Assembly: GCF_010692555.1 (NCBI RefSeq)
Contig: NZ_JAAHHG010000007.1
Location: 1 to 46,424 of the forward strand
Length of the DNA: 46,424 bases
Reading direction: 5' to 3'
Source: Okeania sp. SIO3B5
GTDB lineage: Bacteria; Cyanobacteriota; Cyanobacteriia; Cyanobacteriales; Microcoleaceae
Under the pieces are notes generated by a model. That model searched no databases. It was not told where the DNA came from and saw only the letters and a program-made list of their open reading frames with translations. The position numbers and the translations under genes are program-made. This document shows positions 1 to 9,168 of this stretch, one piece after another (positions within the stretch are counted from its first letter, which is position 1; the number at the start of each line of letters is the position of its first letter).

Positions 1-181
1 GCCTTAAAATGCAGATTACTTTTTAACTCAAAATCTAGTTCAGCTTTAGACACAAAGCGTCCTGCTTTAAATAGCATTTGACGACAATAGTAAATACCAC
101 AATTTGTCAACTTATTTGCTTCTGTGCATAGGTATTCAAGCACAGCCATTACTTCTGAGGTATTCTTGACTAGGTGTTGTT
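1..181 (-). pseudogene. tnpB: tnpB exon 2 (5' part of IS605 OrfB/TnpB), partial at window edge, interrupted by group II intron
   Basis: On the minus strand this segment reads in one open frame as the N-terminal part of a TnpB/OrfB-type transposase (residues include VLEYLCTEANKLTNCGIYY, typical of the cyanobacterial family) and runs off the left edge. It has no start of its own; joined to the 13 bases at 2710-2722 across the intron it gives MYGCQQHLVKN and continues in frame, so the reading frame is restored exactly by removing 182-2709. TnpB is an RNA-guided nuclease encoded by IS200/IS605 elements; its RuvC part lies outside the window. Divergent tnpA at 2781 belongs to the same element. Whether it is functional depends on intron splicing, since the intron's own maturase is frameshifted. 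Confidence 0.8.
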
Positions 182-224
182 GTTAAACTAAGCCAGGTAA
201 GTTACCCTACCCAACTCGTCTTCA

Positions 225-260
225 GAACCGGACGTGAGACTTTCACCTCCAAATCGGCTC
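225..260 (-). ncRNA. Group II intron domain V (catalytic hairpin)
   Basis: On the minus strand the segment starts GAGCCG and ends CGGTTC with a GTGAAAGTC internal strand pairing to a CACGTC side, the characteristic domain V catalytic helix. It overlaps the last codons of the maturase ORF (stop at 243). Domain VI, with the branch-point region, follows to 182. Confidence 0.8.
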
Positions 261-2113
261 CTCTCTTAAACGTCCCTTGTCATGGGTACATCCCTGCCTT
301 AATACCAACATATCGTCAACCCATATATAATCTTCAGGTAAAGCCTGTAACTTCGGTTTTTGATATGTCTTTTTATCCAAGGCAGTTTTAGTATCGTGGC
401 AATGTCGGTGCAACAGTTGTTTATTTTTATATGTGTTGTCACCACCTTTAGACCGAGGTTTTATATGGTCTATTTCCATAAGGTCGTTTGGTCTAAAAGT
501 TAATCCACAAAATTCGCATTTACCTTTTTGCCGTTTTAACAGCGTTGTGACTTCTTTCCTTACGCCTGGGTATTTGCCGATTCTATTGCTCCAATAAGTC
601 CAGTCACCGTCGTAGGGTGATTTATTACCTTTTACTTTGATGTGTCTGATAATAAGTACATCTGAGTGTAGGTTTAGTATATATTCGCCATCGTTAAGTA
701 CCCAGTTTCTGGTTCCTTTTGCTTTGGGGAAATACTTTTCTTTGACCCAGGTGGCGGACTTGTTTGGATGCCTTCTACTTGCCCATCTCCATAATCTTTT
801 CCATAGAAGATTATCAAGTCTGCTGAATATTGTTTTACTGACTTGCGTTGAGAAATAGTTAGCCCATCCTCTTATTACCGGGTTTAATTTGGTTATTAAA
901 GCTTTAGTGGATACAGTTTTGTGAGAGTCACATATATCCGCCAGCTTCCGATAATGAGTTTTGATACTCTTGGAAGATGGTTTAATCAGCGTTTTAAACC
1001 CTTGTTCGGTTGACTTTACTTTCCATTGCCTGATTGTGAATCCTAAAAAGTCAAATCCAGGTTGGCCCCCTTCATATCCTTCTAAGGTATGGGCAATTTT
1101 GGTTTTTTCTGGTTTTAGTTCTAATCCTATCTGGTTTAACCATTCCTGTATTACGGTTTTTGCTTGCAGCACTACTTTGATGTCTTTGTGTAGGATTACA
1201 AAATCATCAGCGTAGCGTATTAAGGATAGTCCTTGCTTATTGTCTCGCTTTTTACCTGGTAAGGTTTCTGCGAATTTATTTAAGCATTCTTCCATACCGT
1301 GTAGGGCTATGTTTGCGCTTTTTGGGTGATATGACCCCTCCCTGTGGTGTGCCTTCCACAGATTCTAAGAATTGATTGTTGTCGAATACTCCAGACTTTA
1401 ACCATTGATTGATTAATCGTCTATACGGGGATTTTCCAATCTTTCTTAGCAGTGCATCATGGTTAATTCGGTCAAAACATTTGGATATGTCAGCATCTAA
1501 AACATATTTAGGCTTGTGTTTAATACTGTCAAAGATGGCTTGTATGGCATCATGCGTTGACCGTCCTGGCCTAAAACCGTAGCTATTAGGTTCAAAACGT
1601 GCTTCCCATTCTGGTTCCATACCTAACTTCACCAGGGCTTGTAACGCTCTGTCGTACATCGTAGGGATGCCTAATGGACGTTTTTCATCTTTACCTGGTT
1701 TTGGTATATAGACCCTGCGGGTGGGGCTTGCTTTGAGGTGGCGTGATGAGAGTAGGTTCACCAAGTTGAATCGCTGCATTGGAGATAGATTCTTAATACC
1801 ATCTATTCCAGCAGTTTTCTTTCCCTGGTTATCCTGTGTCACGCGTCTAACAGCTAGCAACCTTGCGTAATAACTTTTTAAAAGAAGTTTTTGGTATCTG
1901 TGCCGGAGTGCGGAGTTCGCCACGGCTGGATGCTCTGTAAATCAATCTTTGTAATTTGAACACAGATTTCTCTACCTTCTTCCAATTAATATCCTTCCAT
2001 TTAAGGTTAGGATTGATTGAAACTTGTGAAGGTATGTCCTCTGTATCCCTTGCTACGCTTAAAAATGGCTTAGGGTTTCCTAATCTTCTTCTCAGTGTCT
2101 GAGCTTTATTCAT
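243..2113 (-). pseudogene. ltrA: Group II intron reverse transcriptase/maturase, two frameshifts
   Basis: Three overlapping frames together make one intron-encoded protein: an N-terminal RT0-type segment (2113-about 1905, DINWKKVEKSVFKLQ), RT domains (about 1905-1320, ending at GTPQGGVISP), and the rest (about 1320-243) with the RT active site YADD (1203-1214), maturase X domain, and a C-terminal HNH nuclease (CEFCG ... EIDHIKPRSKGG ... HCHD). One base is missing near 1905 (reading passes from ELRTP to HRYQKLLLKSYYARLL) and one is extra near 1325 (in an A5 run before ANIALHGMEECL). All motifs are otherwise intact, so decay looks recent. Known role: splicing the intron and reverse-transcribing it into DNA targets. 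As written it cannot make a full-length protein; splicing would need a maturase from another copy. Confidence 0.9.
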
Positions 2114-2709
2114 TACTATTCATTGCCTTACATTACGTCTAACAGTGGGTACGTCAGCATAAAGAGCTTCTTACCCAATCCTACTCTCCCTAAAACCTAC
2201 AACCGTTGTGCAGATTGACCTTGAATGGCTTCCTAAGATTTCGACCTATATGCTTAGGTGTCTTAGAGAGGTTTCCTCGTTCCCTTATTCCTTTATTACG
2301 ACTGATTTAGTGGGGTAAAATCTCCCGGAGGGTGCTGAATGATTGTTGATATAAGCGATGACATACCTATATCCATTGATCCTCTGACTTCCGTCCTACA
2401 CTCCATAGCTACCTTTGGGGTGGTCATGTATAACGAGAGTTTAATTACCTTCCTGTTTGTTCACTTGTCAGCCTCTGCTAGCGGTATCGTTCCTTGGTAA
2501 CTGGTATTTTCCCGCATTTAGACCAGCTTCATCAGTTTGATGTTCAGTCTCCCTAATGTGGCCTATGCTGTCAACCCAACAACAAGGTGGATGGAATTTC
2601 ACCACCAAGGTAATAAGAGTTTTCACAGGTCGAAGTTTTACTTCATGTTATGACCTGGAAGGTTAGATATACTTTGCTTTTAGTAGTTTGGCTAACCAAC
2701 GAGTCGCAC

Positions 2710-2722
2710 GACATCCATACAT
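2710..2722 (-). pseudogene. tnpB: tnpB exon 1 (start codon and four codons)
   Basis: Thirteen bases on the minus strand, ATG TAT GGA TGT C, encode MYGC plus the first base of codon 5. MYGCQQ is the usual start of this TnpB family. The intron 5' end follows directly at 2709. The exon lies 58 bp from the divergent tnpA start at 2781, as expected for a head-to-head IS605 arrangement. Confidence 0.8.
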
Positions 2723-2780
2723 TAATTATCACCTCCTGTAGATATAATAGCACTATTAAACATAGTCTGTCTACAGATTG

Positions 2781-3182
2781 ATGAAAAAACTAGACGAATA
2801 TAGAAGAAATCCTCACTCAGTAACACTGATCAATTACCATTTTGTATTTTGTCCAAAGCGTAGAAAGCCAGTGTTGGTAGGAGACGTAAAACAACGGTTG
2901 CAACAGATTATTTTTGAGTTATGTACTGAGCATGATTGGAGACTAATAGCATTAGAAATAATGCCAGACCATGTACATTTATTTTTAGAAGTTGACCCAA
3001 CTTTTGCACCCTCTGTCATTATCAAACGAGTCAAAGGTAGAGCTTCTCATTATTTGAGAAAAGAATTTCCTAGATTGCTAAAATTGCCCACACTTTGGAC
3101 CCCTAGCTTTTTCTGTGCTACAACAGGAAATGCTTCAACGGAGACTGTTAGGAAGTACATTGAAAACCAAACCGGAAAGTAA
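2781..3182 (+). CDS. tnpA: IS200/IS605 family transposase TnpA (HUH Y1)
   Basis: A 133-residue Y1 transposase that cuts and joins single-stranded transposon ends through a phosphotyrosine. The HUH motif is seen as MPDHVHLFLEV (about residues 60-70) and the nucleophile tyrosine in VRKYIENQ near the C-terminus, the normal length and order for the family. ATG 2781 is preferred over the in-frame TTG three bases upstream. It is divergent from the intron-split tnpB and probably the only transposase in the window that could mobilise the many IS608-like ends in cis or trans. I see no frameshift, so it looks intact. Confidence 0.92.
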   Translation: MKKLDEYRRNPHSVTLINYHFVFCPKRRKPVLVGDVKQRLQQIIFELCTEHDWRLIALEIMPDHVHLFLEVDPTFAPSVIIKRVKGRASHYLRKEFPRLLKLPTLWTPSFFCATTGNASTETVRKYIENQTGK

Positions 3183-4259
3183 CACCGCTTTATTACCCGC
3201 GCGTCGTTATTCAACCAGGGGATAAATCTTTCGGGAACTTTCTGAGCGCCATTTTTTAGGTTTGCAAAAACTATAATATTTGAGATTTTAGGGACCTAGC
3301 TAAATATTTTATTTGGGATTTGTTTGAACTTATATTTGCTCTAGATCCCAGATTAACTTAATTCTTGACCAAAATAAACTGCAATAATTAAGTTGAAAGC
3401 ACAAGGAGCGAGAAAATTAAGTACATAATCCATATTGGGAAACTATCCATTCGTGTCTGTACGAGCTAGCCTTGCATACAGACATTACTTCACTTAGTCT
3501 TTTTTTTTGCTGCGACAAACAAAATTTTTATAGCAGGGAACAGGGAATAGTTGTAAAAACATTCTCTAGTCTAAGATTCGTCATTAGTCTATGTCCTAAC
3601 CAATTCTTTCTTAGCTATATGTTTATGATATAATGAGTTTAAAAAAATAAAGATCATTATTTCAGATAAAATACTGAAATTTATAAGTATTCAGTTTATC
3701 TTACTATTTATAGCGGTTTTCACAAAAGTAAACTACAAAACTTCGTCCTCTGCCTTCTGCCTTTAAGCCAAAATCTCTGTACTCTATGAAACATGAAGAC
3801 TGCTATAGATAATGATTTTATTTGATTAAAAATGGTTGATATAAACTTAATTTAGATACATTTTGAATGATAAATGGCTAAAAATAGCTTAAAATATTCA
3901 TTGATTGTAGAGCAAATTTAAAAGCTCAACAAAGGTAGTCAAAATTAATAATCTGATCGCTCTATAAAAAAAATCAAAAGCCCCAAATCATCAAAATATT
4001 AGCTATTAATTAATAATATAGAGCAGATTTAACTTTTGCTCCGGGAAGATATCTAGAAATAAAATATCTAGTGCAGGATGGCGGAAATAACTGACCAGTT
4101 ACAAAATCCTAAAAGCCTTACTAAGCAATACTTTTGACTTTTAACTTTTGACTTTTAACTTCCGCGTAGCGGCACTAGACTTCTGCTGTTTGTATGCCTA
4201 TAATTTATATAAAAATAAGTTGAACTCTTAACAAGAAGATAACAAGGACAAAAATTGAT
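3183..4259. other. Gene-free AT-rich stretch with one MITE
   Basis: No convincing gene on either strand. The first 100 bases probably hold the tnpA-side end of the IS605 element, but I could not fix its boundary. The rest is AT-rich, and a CTAGTGC-flanked miniature element occupies 4068-4178. Confidence 0.5.
4068..4178. repeat. CTAGTGC-ended miniature element, copy 1
   Basis: A 111-bp unit begins CTAGTGCAGGATG and ends GCACTAG, giving inverted termini of 7-8 bp. A second copy at 5584-5680 shares most of its sequence (GGAAATAACTGACCAGTTAC here versus the same with few changes there) and the same CTTCCGCGTAGC stretch before the right end. No coding capacity. Confidence 0.7.
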
Positions 4260-4499
4260 ATGAATAAAAAAGATATTCGTAGTCAGGCTGCAAAAACATT
4301 TATTGAGAGCTTTGAGAAACAATTGGATAGCTATATTCAGGAACCCAACCATGAAGAGTCTAATTCCCCTCTTCAAGATACTGAAGAGTCCAATCAAAAA
4401 TTTAGTTTATCAGAGTTAGAGGAAGCGATCGCTGACATAGACCAATATATGGAGACAAATCATCAAAGCCAACCATTATCGGAACAGGATTCAGAATAA
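4260..4499 (+). CDS. Small acidic hypothetical protein
   Basis: A 79-residue acidic, glutamate/glutamine-rich protein with no signal peptide or membrane segment. The N-terminal third (KKDIRSQAAKTFIESFEKQL) and a central stretch (LSELEEAIADIDQYME) look helical; the middle is low-complexity. A ribosome-binding AAGGA lies 11 bp before the ATG. The gene stands alone between a MITE and a convergent methyltransferase. I do not recognise a named family; it resembles small conserved cyanobacterial proteins of unknown function. Confidence 0.65.
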   Translation: MNKKDIRSQAAKTFIESFEKQLDSYIQEPNHEESNSPLQDTEESNQKFSLSELEEAIADIDQYMETNHQSQPLSEQDSE

Positions 4500-4539
4500 T
4501 ATAATAACCTACCCCACTATTTTTCACAGGCTAATCTGT

Positions 4540-4625
4540 TAAATTAAAATGTGTCTGAAAAGTTTAATCTTTAGTTTTTAACTATCAAAATATTTAGGGT
4601 TTTTCGCAAAAATCTTATTACTGGA
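4540..4625 (+). repeat. Dispersed ~80-bp repeat (AACTATCAAAATATTTAGG type)
   Basis: The segment containing TTAACTATCAAAATATTTAG followed by GGTTTTTCGCAAAAAT is repeated nearly identically at about 34103-34195 and 34543-34622. It lies between the convergent ends of the acidic protein gene and the methyltransferase gene. No open frame is conserved between copies. Confidence 0.6.
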
Positions 4626-4641
4626 ATAGGTTCATAATTTA

Positions 4642-5427
4642 CTAATTTGATTGAGATTGACGTTGACGTTGAACTTCATACAAAATTACCGCTGTACAGA
4701 CAGCAACGTTCAAAGATTCGACTTCATTACCCAAAGGAATCTTGACAGAATAATCAGCCAACTCAAGTAAATCTTGTGAAATACCAGAACCCTCATTTCC
4801 TAAGATTATTAATGTCGGTTTTCGTAAGTCAATTTGCCAATAATTTATAGTTGAGTTTGGTACTGTTGCTACAATTTGCAAACCTTGATTTTGTAACTTT
4901 AATACCTCAGCCTTTAAATTTTCAGAAATAGCCATAGGCAACTTAAACCATACCCCTGCTGAAGCTCTAACTACTTTAGGATGATATAAGTCCACACTAT
5001 CTGCACTTAACCACAAACCATCTACATTTGTTGCTGTAGCTGTCCTGATGATAGTACCAAAGTTACCAGGGTCTTGCAATTTGTCCAAAGCAATTCCCAA
5101 ACTAGGAATTTTGACATAATTTGTTGACTTTTGTGGTGCTATAGCTATTATTCCATCAGGATTAACTGTAGTAGTAAGAGATTTCAAAACTCTTTCACTT
5201 ACCAATTCTATCCTTTGAGCTTTTTGAGATAATAATTCCCACAAAGATTGATGTCTTTCTTGCCATTCAGGCGTACAACATACAGTTAAAAGAGGATAAC
5301 TTTTGTGGCAAGCTTCTTCTAGGATATGAGTTCCCTCTAATAAAAATAACTGCCTCTCCTTTCTTCCTTTAGATTGATGAAGCTTACGGATTTCCTTTAC
5401 TAAAGGATTTTGTACACTGGTCAGCAC
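4642..5427 (-). CDS. TrmH/SpoU family RNA 2'-O-methyltransferase
   Basis: A 261-residue SPOUT-class methyltransferase that transfers a methyl group from S-adenosylmethionine to a ribose 2'-OH in rRNA or tRNA. The N-terminal substrate-binding domain (about 1-100, LTSVQNPLVKEIRKLHQSKG) is typical of RlmB/TsnR-like members. The three SpoU motifs are visible: LDKLQDPGNFGTIIRTA (about 129-145), ILGNEGSGIS (about 209-218) and IPLGNEVESLNVAVCTAVIL (about 230-250), forming the trefoil-knot cofactor site. The start is GTG at 5427, giving the expected MLTSVQNP. Exact RNA target cannot be told from sequence. Confidence 0.9.
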   Translation of the reverse strand: MLTSVQNPLVKEIRKLHQSKGRKERQLFLLEGTHILEEACHKSYPLLTVCCTPEWQERHQSLWELLSQKAQRIELVSERVLKSLTTTVNPDGIIAIAPQKSTNYVKIPSLGIALDKLQDPGNFGTIIRTATATNVDGLWLSADSVDLYHPKVVRASAGVWFKLPMAISENLKAEVLKLQNQGLQIVATVPNSTINYWQIDLRKPTLIILGNEGSGISQDLLELADYSVKIPLGNEVESLNVAVCTAVILYEVQRQRQSQSN

Positions 5428-5583
5428 TACTTATAATTTATTTTTTATCTAGTATTACTTATTTTATTTTTAATTTTAAGTATTACTTATTTAATTTTAA
5501 TTTGAGGAGTGAAACACGAGAGGGATTTTTTCATTTTCCTATCTATTAGATTTTGATCACTAATCAAGAAATGCTGCATATAC

Positions 5584-5680
5584 CTAGTGCAGGATGACAG
5601 AAATAACTAACCAGTTACAAAATTCTAAGAGCCTTACCAATCAATACTTTTGACTTTTGACTTCCGCGTAGCTGCACTAG
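5584..5680. repeat. CTAGTGC-ended miniature element, copy 2
   Basis: A 97-bp unit with 9-bp inverted ends CTAGTGCAG ... CTGCACTAG, related to 4068-4178. It stops 4 bp short of the 3' end of tRNA-Leu(CAG), a position often used by small mobile sequences. Confidence 0.7.
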
Positions 5681-5684
5681 ATAA

Positions 5685-5768
5685 TGCGGAACCCGGGACT
5701 TGAACCCGGAAGTCCTTGCGAACACTAGAACCTGAATCTAGCGCGTCTACCAATTCCGCCAGTTCCGC
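5685..5768 (-). tRNA. tRNA-Leu(CAG)
   Basis: Eighty-four nucleotides fold as a class II tRNA: acceptor GCGGAAC/GTTCCGC with discriminator A, an anticodon stem CTAGA/TCTAG enclosing TTCAGGT (anticodon CAG), a long variable arm, and a T loop GTTCAAGTC. The 3' CCA is not encoded. Confidence 0.95.
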
Positions 5769-5784
5769 TAAATCACAATTTTTT

Positions 5785-5813
5785 ATTGTTGCCGATCTAC
5801 TCCAATTTGTCAA
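5785..5813 (-). promoter_or_regulatory. Sigma-70-type promoter for tRNA-Leu(CAG)
   Basis: On the minus strand, TTGACA (5808-5813) is followed after 17 bp by AACAAT (5785-5790), a perfect -35 and a 4/6 match to the -10 consensus, about 16 bp before the tRNA 5' end. Confidence 0.55.
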
Positions 5814-6506
5814 TCACTTTAAATTAAGTTTTTTTTACTGCCATACTTTTGATAATTCAAACTTATAAGTATTTATAATAACCTTTGTAATTTTTAATCT
5901 TTTAAATTGTTACAAAATTTAATCAAATCAAGACTATTGAGAATATTCTCATTTATTTTTACCTATTTACGTCATTTGCTAAATTTGGTATAATCATGAA
6001 CATTAATCTAAAATCTTGCAGAGCATTTTAACTTCACATAAATTAGGAGTGTATAAGTCTCATTCCACTGTTAACTTTAACTGCATAGATGGTTATTTCA
6101 CCAACAGTAGATAGTTTTTTTAGTTTATAAAGCTTAACATTTTTTTTTACAGTATTTGACGAAATAAATTTTTTATGATATTCAACTGTACACAATTAAT
6201 TACATATTCTTGAGCAAAATTGTTAAGTACTTTGAGAGAGATAGGTAAGCATTCAGGCGTGATCTATTAGCTATTAGCCATTAATTTTGGGTCTGCGTAA
6301 AAGCAACCTTTAAAATTGAGAAAGAATAAGAAGTTACTGCCAAAGTCCCCGGACTAAACTTTAGAAGTAATTATTCATTACTAAGTAGGTAGGTGAAAAA
6401 ATTTATAAGTATGTCATTGCGACTGGAGCAGAGCGGAAGGAAGCAATCTCAAGGGTTTTAACTGCTTTAAAATTTCGTTATATAGTGATGTTTATTAACG
6501 CCTACC

Positions 6507-6752
<246 letters not shown>

Positions 6753-7217
6753 CCTACTTAATTGCTGATAGCTGACTGGTATTGGTATTTAATTCTCAAT
6801 ATGAATCTCATCTAAATCACCATTTTGCTTCCTTTTATCTGAGGATATATTTTGATGAAAAACATAGGGAATTAATTTTGTCTACTTGCTTATATAACAT
6901 TAAATAATTCCATACTTCTCGAAGCCTATTTTGAATTACAAATACAGTGCATTCCAGGTTTATGCAATACAGTAGCATTAGCTTTTTAAATAGTTTTTGA
7001 AGTATGGGGGTTAAGTTTTCATTCTTATTCAGCCAATCTACTATAATCACTCTACTACACTTACATGGAATAGGCTCCGTGTACAGCTACATCTAGAAAC
7101 TGATTTATTTTCATATCTTAGTTGACAACTGCTCCCTAAATATTGGCAGAATATATGGCTATTAAGAGTCAACTTCTTCTAACTTAATGACCAAAAAAAA
7201 TATCTTTCATTAATTGA

Positions 7218-7349
7218 TAATTGATAATTACCTCTGGTTAAAACCGAGAGGATTGAATATCAGGAGATATTATTTTTTTTTCCTTAAAAGGGGAGGCTTT
7301 ACACCAGAATTGTTTAATAATTAATAATTAATAATTAATAATTCGGTAA
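7218..7349 (-). repeat. Solo IS608-like left-end element
   Basis: On the minus strand the unit starts after TTAC (rc 7346-7349) with CGAATTATT, includes repeated AATTAAT, then GCCTCCCCTTTTAAGG, and ends near GGTTTTAACCAGAGG. The same pattern is found at about 33829-33928 and 41711-42115 and, in shorter form, at 28599-28640. It lies just downstream of the ald stop. Confidence 0.5.
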
Positions 7350-7358
7350 TTTTTAAAC

Positions 7359-8450
7359 TTAATTATTACTTAAATCGGGAAATACTTCTCGGACAGCAGG
7401 ATGAACCAAAAAATGGTCTTTAACATTCAAACCCTTAGCCAAGGCGGGATTTTTTTCTAAAGCCTCACTCCCATAATTAGCTAACTGTAATACATAGGGC
7501 AAAGTACTATTATTCAGAGCTTGAGTAGCTGTCCAGGGAACTGCTCCAGGCATATTAGGCACTCCATAATGTAGAACTCCCGATTCCACATAGGTAGGAT
7601 TTGTATGAGAAGTTGGACGTAGAGTTTCCACACAACCACCTTGATCCACAGCTACATCAATAATCACAGACCCAGGACGCATCTGCGCTACCAAACTTTT
7701 AGTTACTAAAACTGGAGAACGACGACCAGGAACTAGAACTGCCCCTATAAGTAAATCGGAATCTACAATAGCTGCTTCAATAGCAGAAGAACTGCTGTAT
7801 AACAAATCCACTCTAGAACCAAATAGAGTCTCCAGATAAGCTAACCTTTCCACATTTATATCAAAAATTTGAACCCTTGCGCCCAAACCAACAGCAATTT
7901 TCGCTGCTTCTGTACCAACAATCCCACCTCCCAGAATCATCACCTTACCAGGCATAACACCAGGAACTCCGCCTAATAGTAAACCTCTACCACCCTGTTG
8001 CCTTTCCAAAAATCTCGCCCCAAACTGCACAGAAAGACGTCCAGCTATTATACTCATGGGAGTTAACAAAGGTAACTTATGGTCAGGTAGCTCCACTGTT
8101 TCGTAAGCGATCGCCGTCACCCCACTTTCAATCAACCTTTCAGTTAGCTTCCGGTCAGCAGCCAAATGTAGATAAGTAAACAGGATTTGTCCTGATTTGA
8201 GAAATTGGTATTCTGATGATAGAGGTTCTTTTACCTTCACGATCATTTCACAATTCCAAAGATCCCCAGCATTTTGTAAAATTTTGGCCTTTGCTTGGAT
8301 ATAATCCTCATCACTAAAGCCTGCACCCAACCCTGCTCCTGTTTCAATGAAAACCTGGTGACCAGCTTCAATACATACCCTGACACTTGCAGGAGTTAGT
8401 CCTACACGAAACTCTAGATCCTTAATTTCCTTGGGAATACCTATCTCCAT
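7359..8450 (-). CDS. ald: Alanine dehydrogenase
   Basis: A 363-residue enzyme that interconverts L-alanine and pyruvate plus ammonia using NAD(H), linking carbon and nitrogen metabolism in the cytoplasm. Length and sequence fit the family throughout. Residues matching the catalytic set are visible: Arg15 in DLEFRVGLTP, Lys74 in KVKEP, His95 in YLHLAAD and Asp267 in AVDQGG; the Rossmann NAD site is GGGIVGTEAA (about 174-183). ATG at 8450 is at the canonical N-terminus MEIGIPKEI. It is monocistronic, followed by a solo IS left-end element and preceded by 700 bp of non-coding DNA. Confidence 0.97.
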   Translation of the reverse strand: MEIGIPKEIKDLEFRVGLTPASVRVCIEAGHQVFIETGAGLGAGFSDEDYIQAKAKILQNAGDLWNCEMIVKVKEPLSSEYQFLKSGQILFTYLHLAADRKLTERLIESGVTAIAYETVELPDHKLPLLTPMSIIAGRLSVQFGARFLERQQGGRGLLLGGVPGVMPGKVMILGGGIVGTEAAKIAVGLGARVQIFDINVERLAYLETLFGSRVDLLYSSSSAIEAAIVDSDLLIGAVLVPGRRSPVLVTKSLVAQMRPGSVIIDVAVDQGGCVETLRPTSHTNPTYVESGVLHYGVPNMPGAVPWTATQALNNSTLPYVLQLANYGSEALEKNPALAKGLNVKDHFLVHPAVREVFPDLSNN

Positions 8451-9168
8451 TCACCACCTCTATATTTTATAGTCGAAAATATAACCTTATTCTGACTGCT
8501 TTAAATCTAACTCAAAATTGATTAAGCAATTATTTATAAATAGGGCATATTTTATCACTTATACACCGTATTAACTAGAACTTGCTGAATAAATGGAAAA
8601 AGCTTATTGGGTAAAGATCTGAGGCATCATCAAATCAGTAATAGTGCGCTATTTTTAGCTAAAATCTAGCAAAAATCAGGCATCTATGTTGTAAGCTGTT
8701 GTACATTTAAACCACTTATACCATTTCTTAAAAAGAATACTATACTTACGCAAGACTTCAATGATTAAGTAATTAGTAGAATTAAATAACTTTTTGAGCG
8801 ATTATTAGCTAGTATATGTGTATTATTCTTATGTTTACCACTCCGCTAGTTCCCCACTTTTATACTCCCCTGCTCAAGAAAACATAGAAAAGTTATTGAT
8901 ATTTGCTATTATTTGTTGTGTTTTTAATTAAAAGGACAACCCTGATTACTTCTGACTTCTGACTTCTAACTTTTGACTTCGTTAATATCTGCCTTGCTTG
9001 AATAATTTTGCAATACTACTCCGATTTTTTCAGCAAACCCCAATTATTCCGGAGGCATCTAATTTTTTTTTGCAACTTATATTAAGAAATAGGATTTGTC
9101 AACCCCTAGACATCTGCTAACTTTCCAGTACAATCAGAAGCAAAAATTGAAATTAATAAATTAGGTAA
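8451..9168. repeat. Intergenic region with degenerate TTGCTGAA-type MITE
   Basis: No gene seen. From about 8580 (CTTGCTGAATAAATGG) to about 9040 (TTTTTCAGCAAACCCC) the ends match the inverted termini of the TAGGGTTTGCTGAA family but with substitutions, so this may be an old or composite copy. A CTTCTGACTTCTAACTTTTG tract sits inside. Confidence 0.45.

Larger units (their letters stand above)
182..2709 (-). mobile_element. Group II intron (chloroplast-like, HNH-bearing maturase) inside tnpB
   Basis: The minus strand begins with GTGCGACTCG at 2709, a group II 5' splice consensus (GUGYG), and ends with TTTAAC at 182, the AY 3' end. Near the 3' end is a domain V hairpin (about 225-260: GAGCCG ... 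CGGTTC) followed by a domain VI helix (about 183-222). The maturase ORF lies in 243-2113, and the ORF-free part 2114-2709 corresponds to domains I-III. Exon joining at these exact ends restores codon 5 of tnpB (C|AA). Boundaries are therefore supported by both intron structure and reading frame. Confidence 0.88.

Noticed and set aside
637-1215. Plus-strand ORFs of 73 and 84 aa
   Set aside because: They lie antisense within the maturase gene, whose minus-strand frame has clear RT and HNH motifs.
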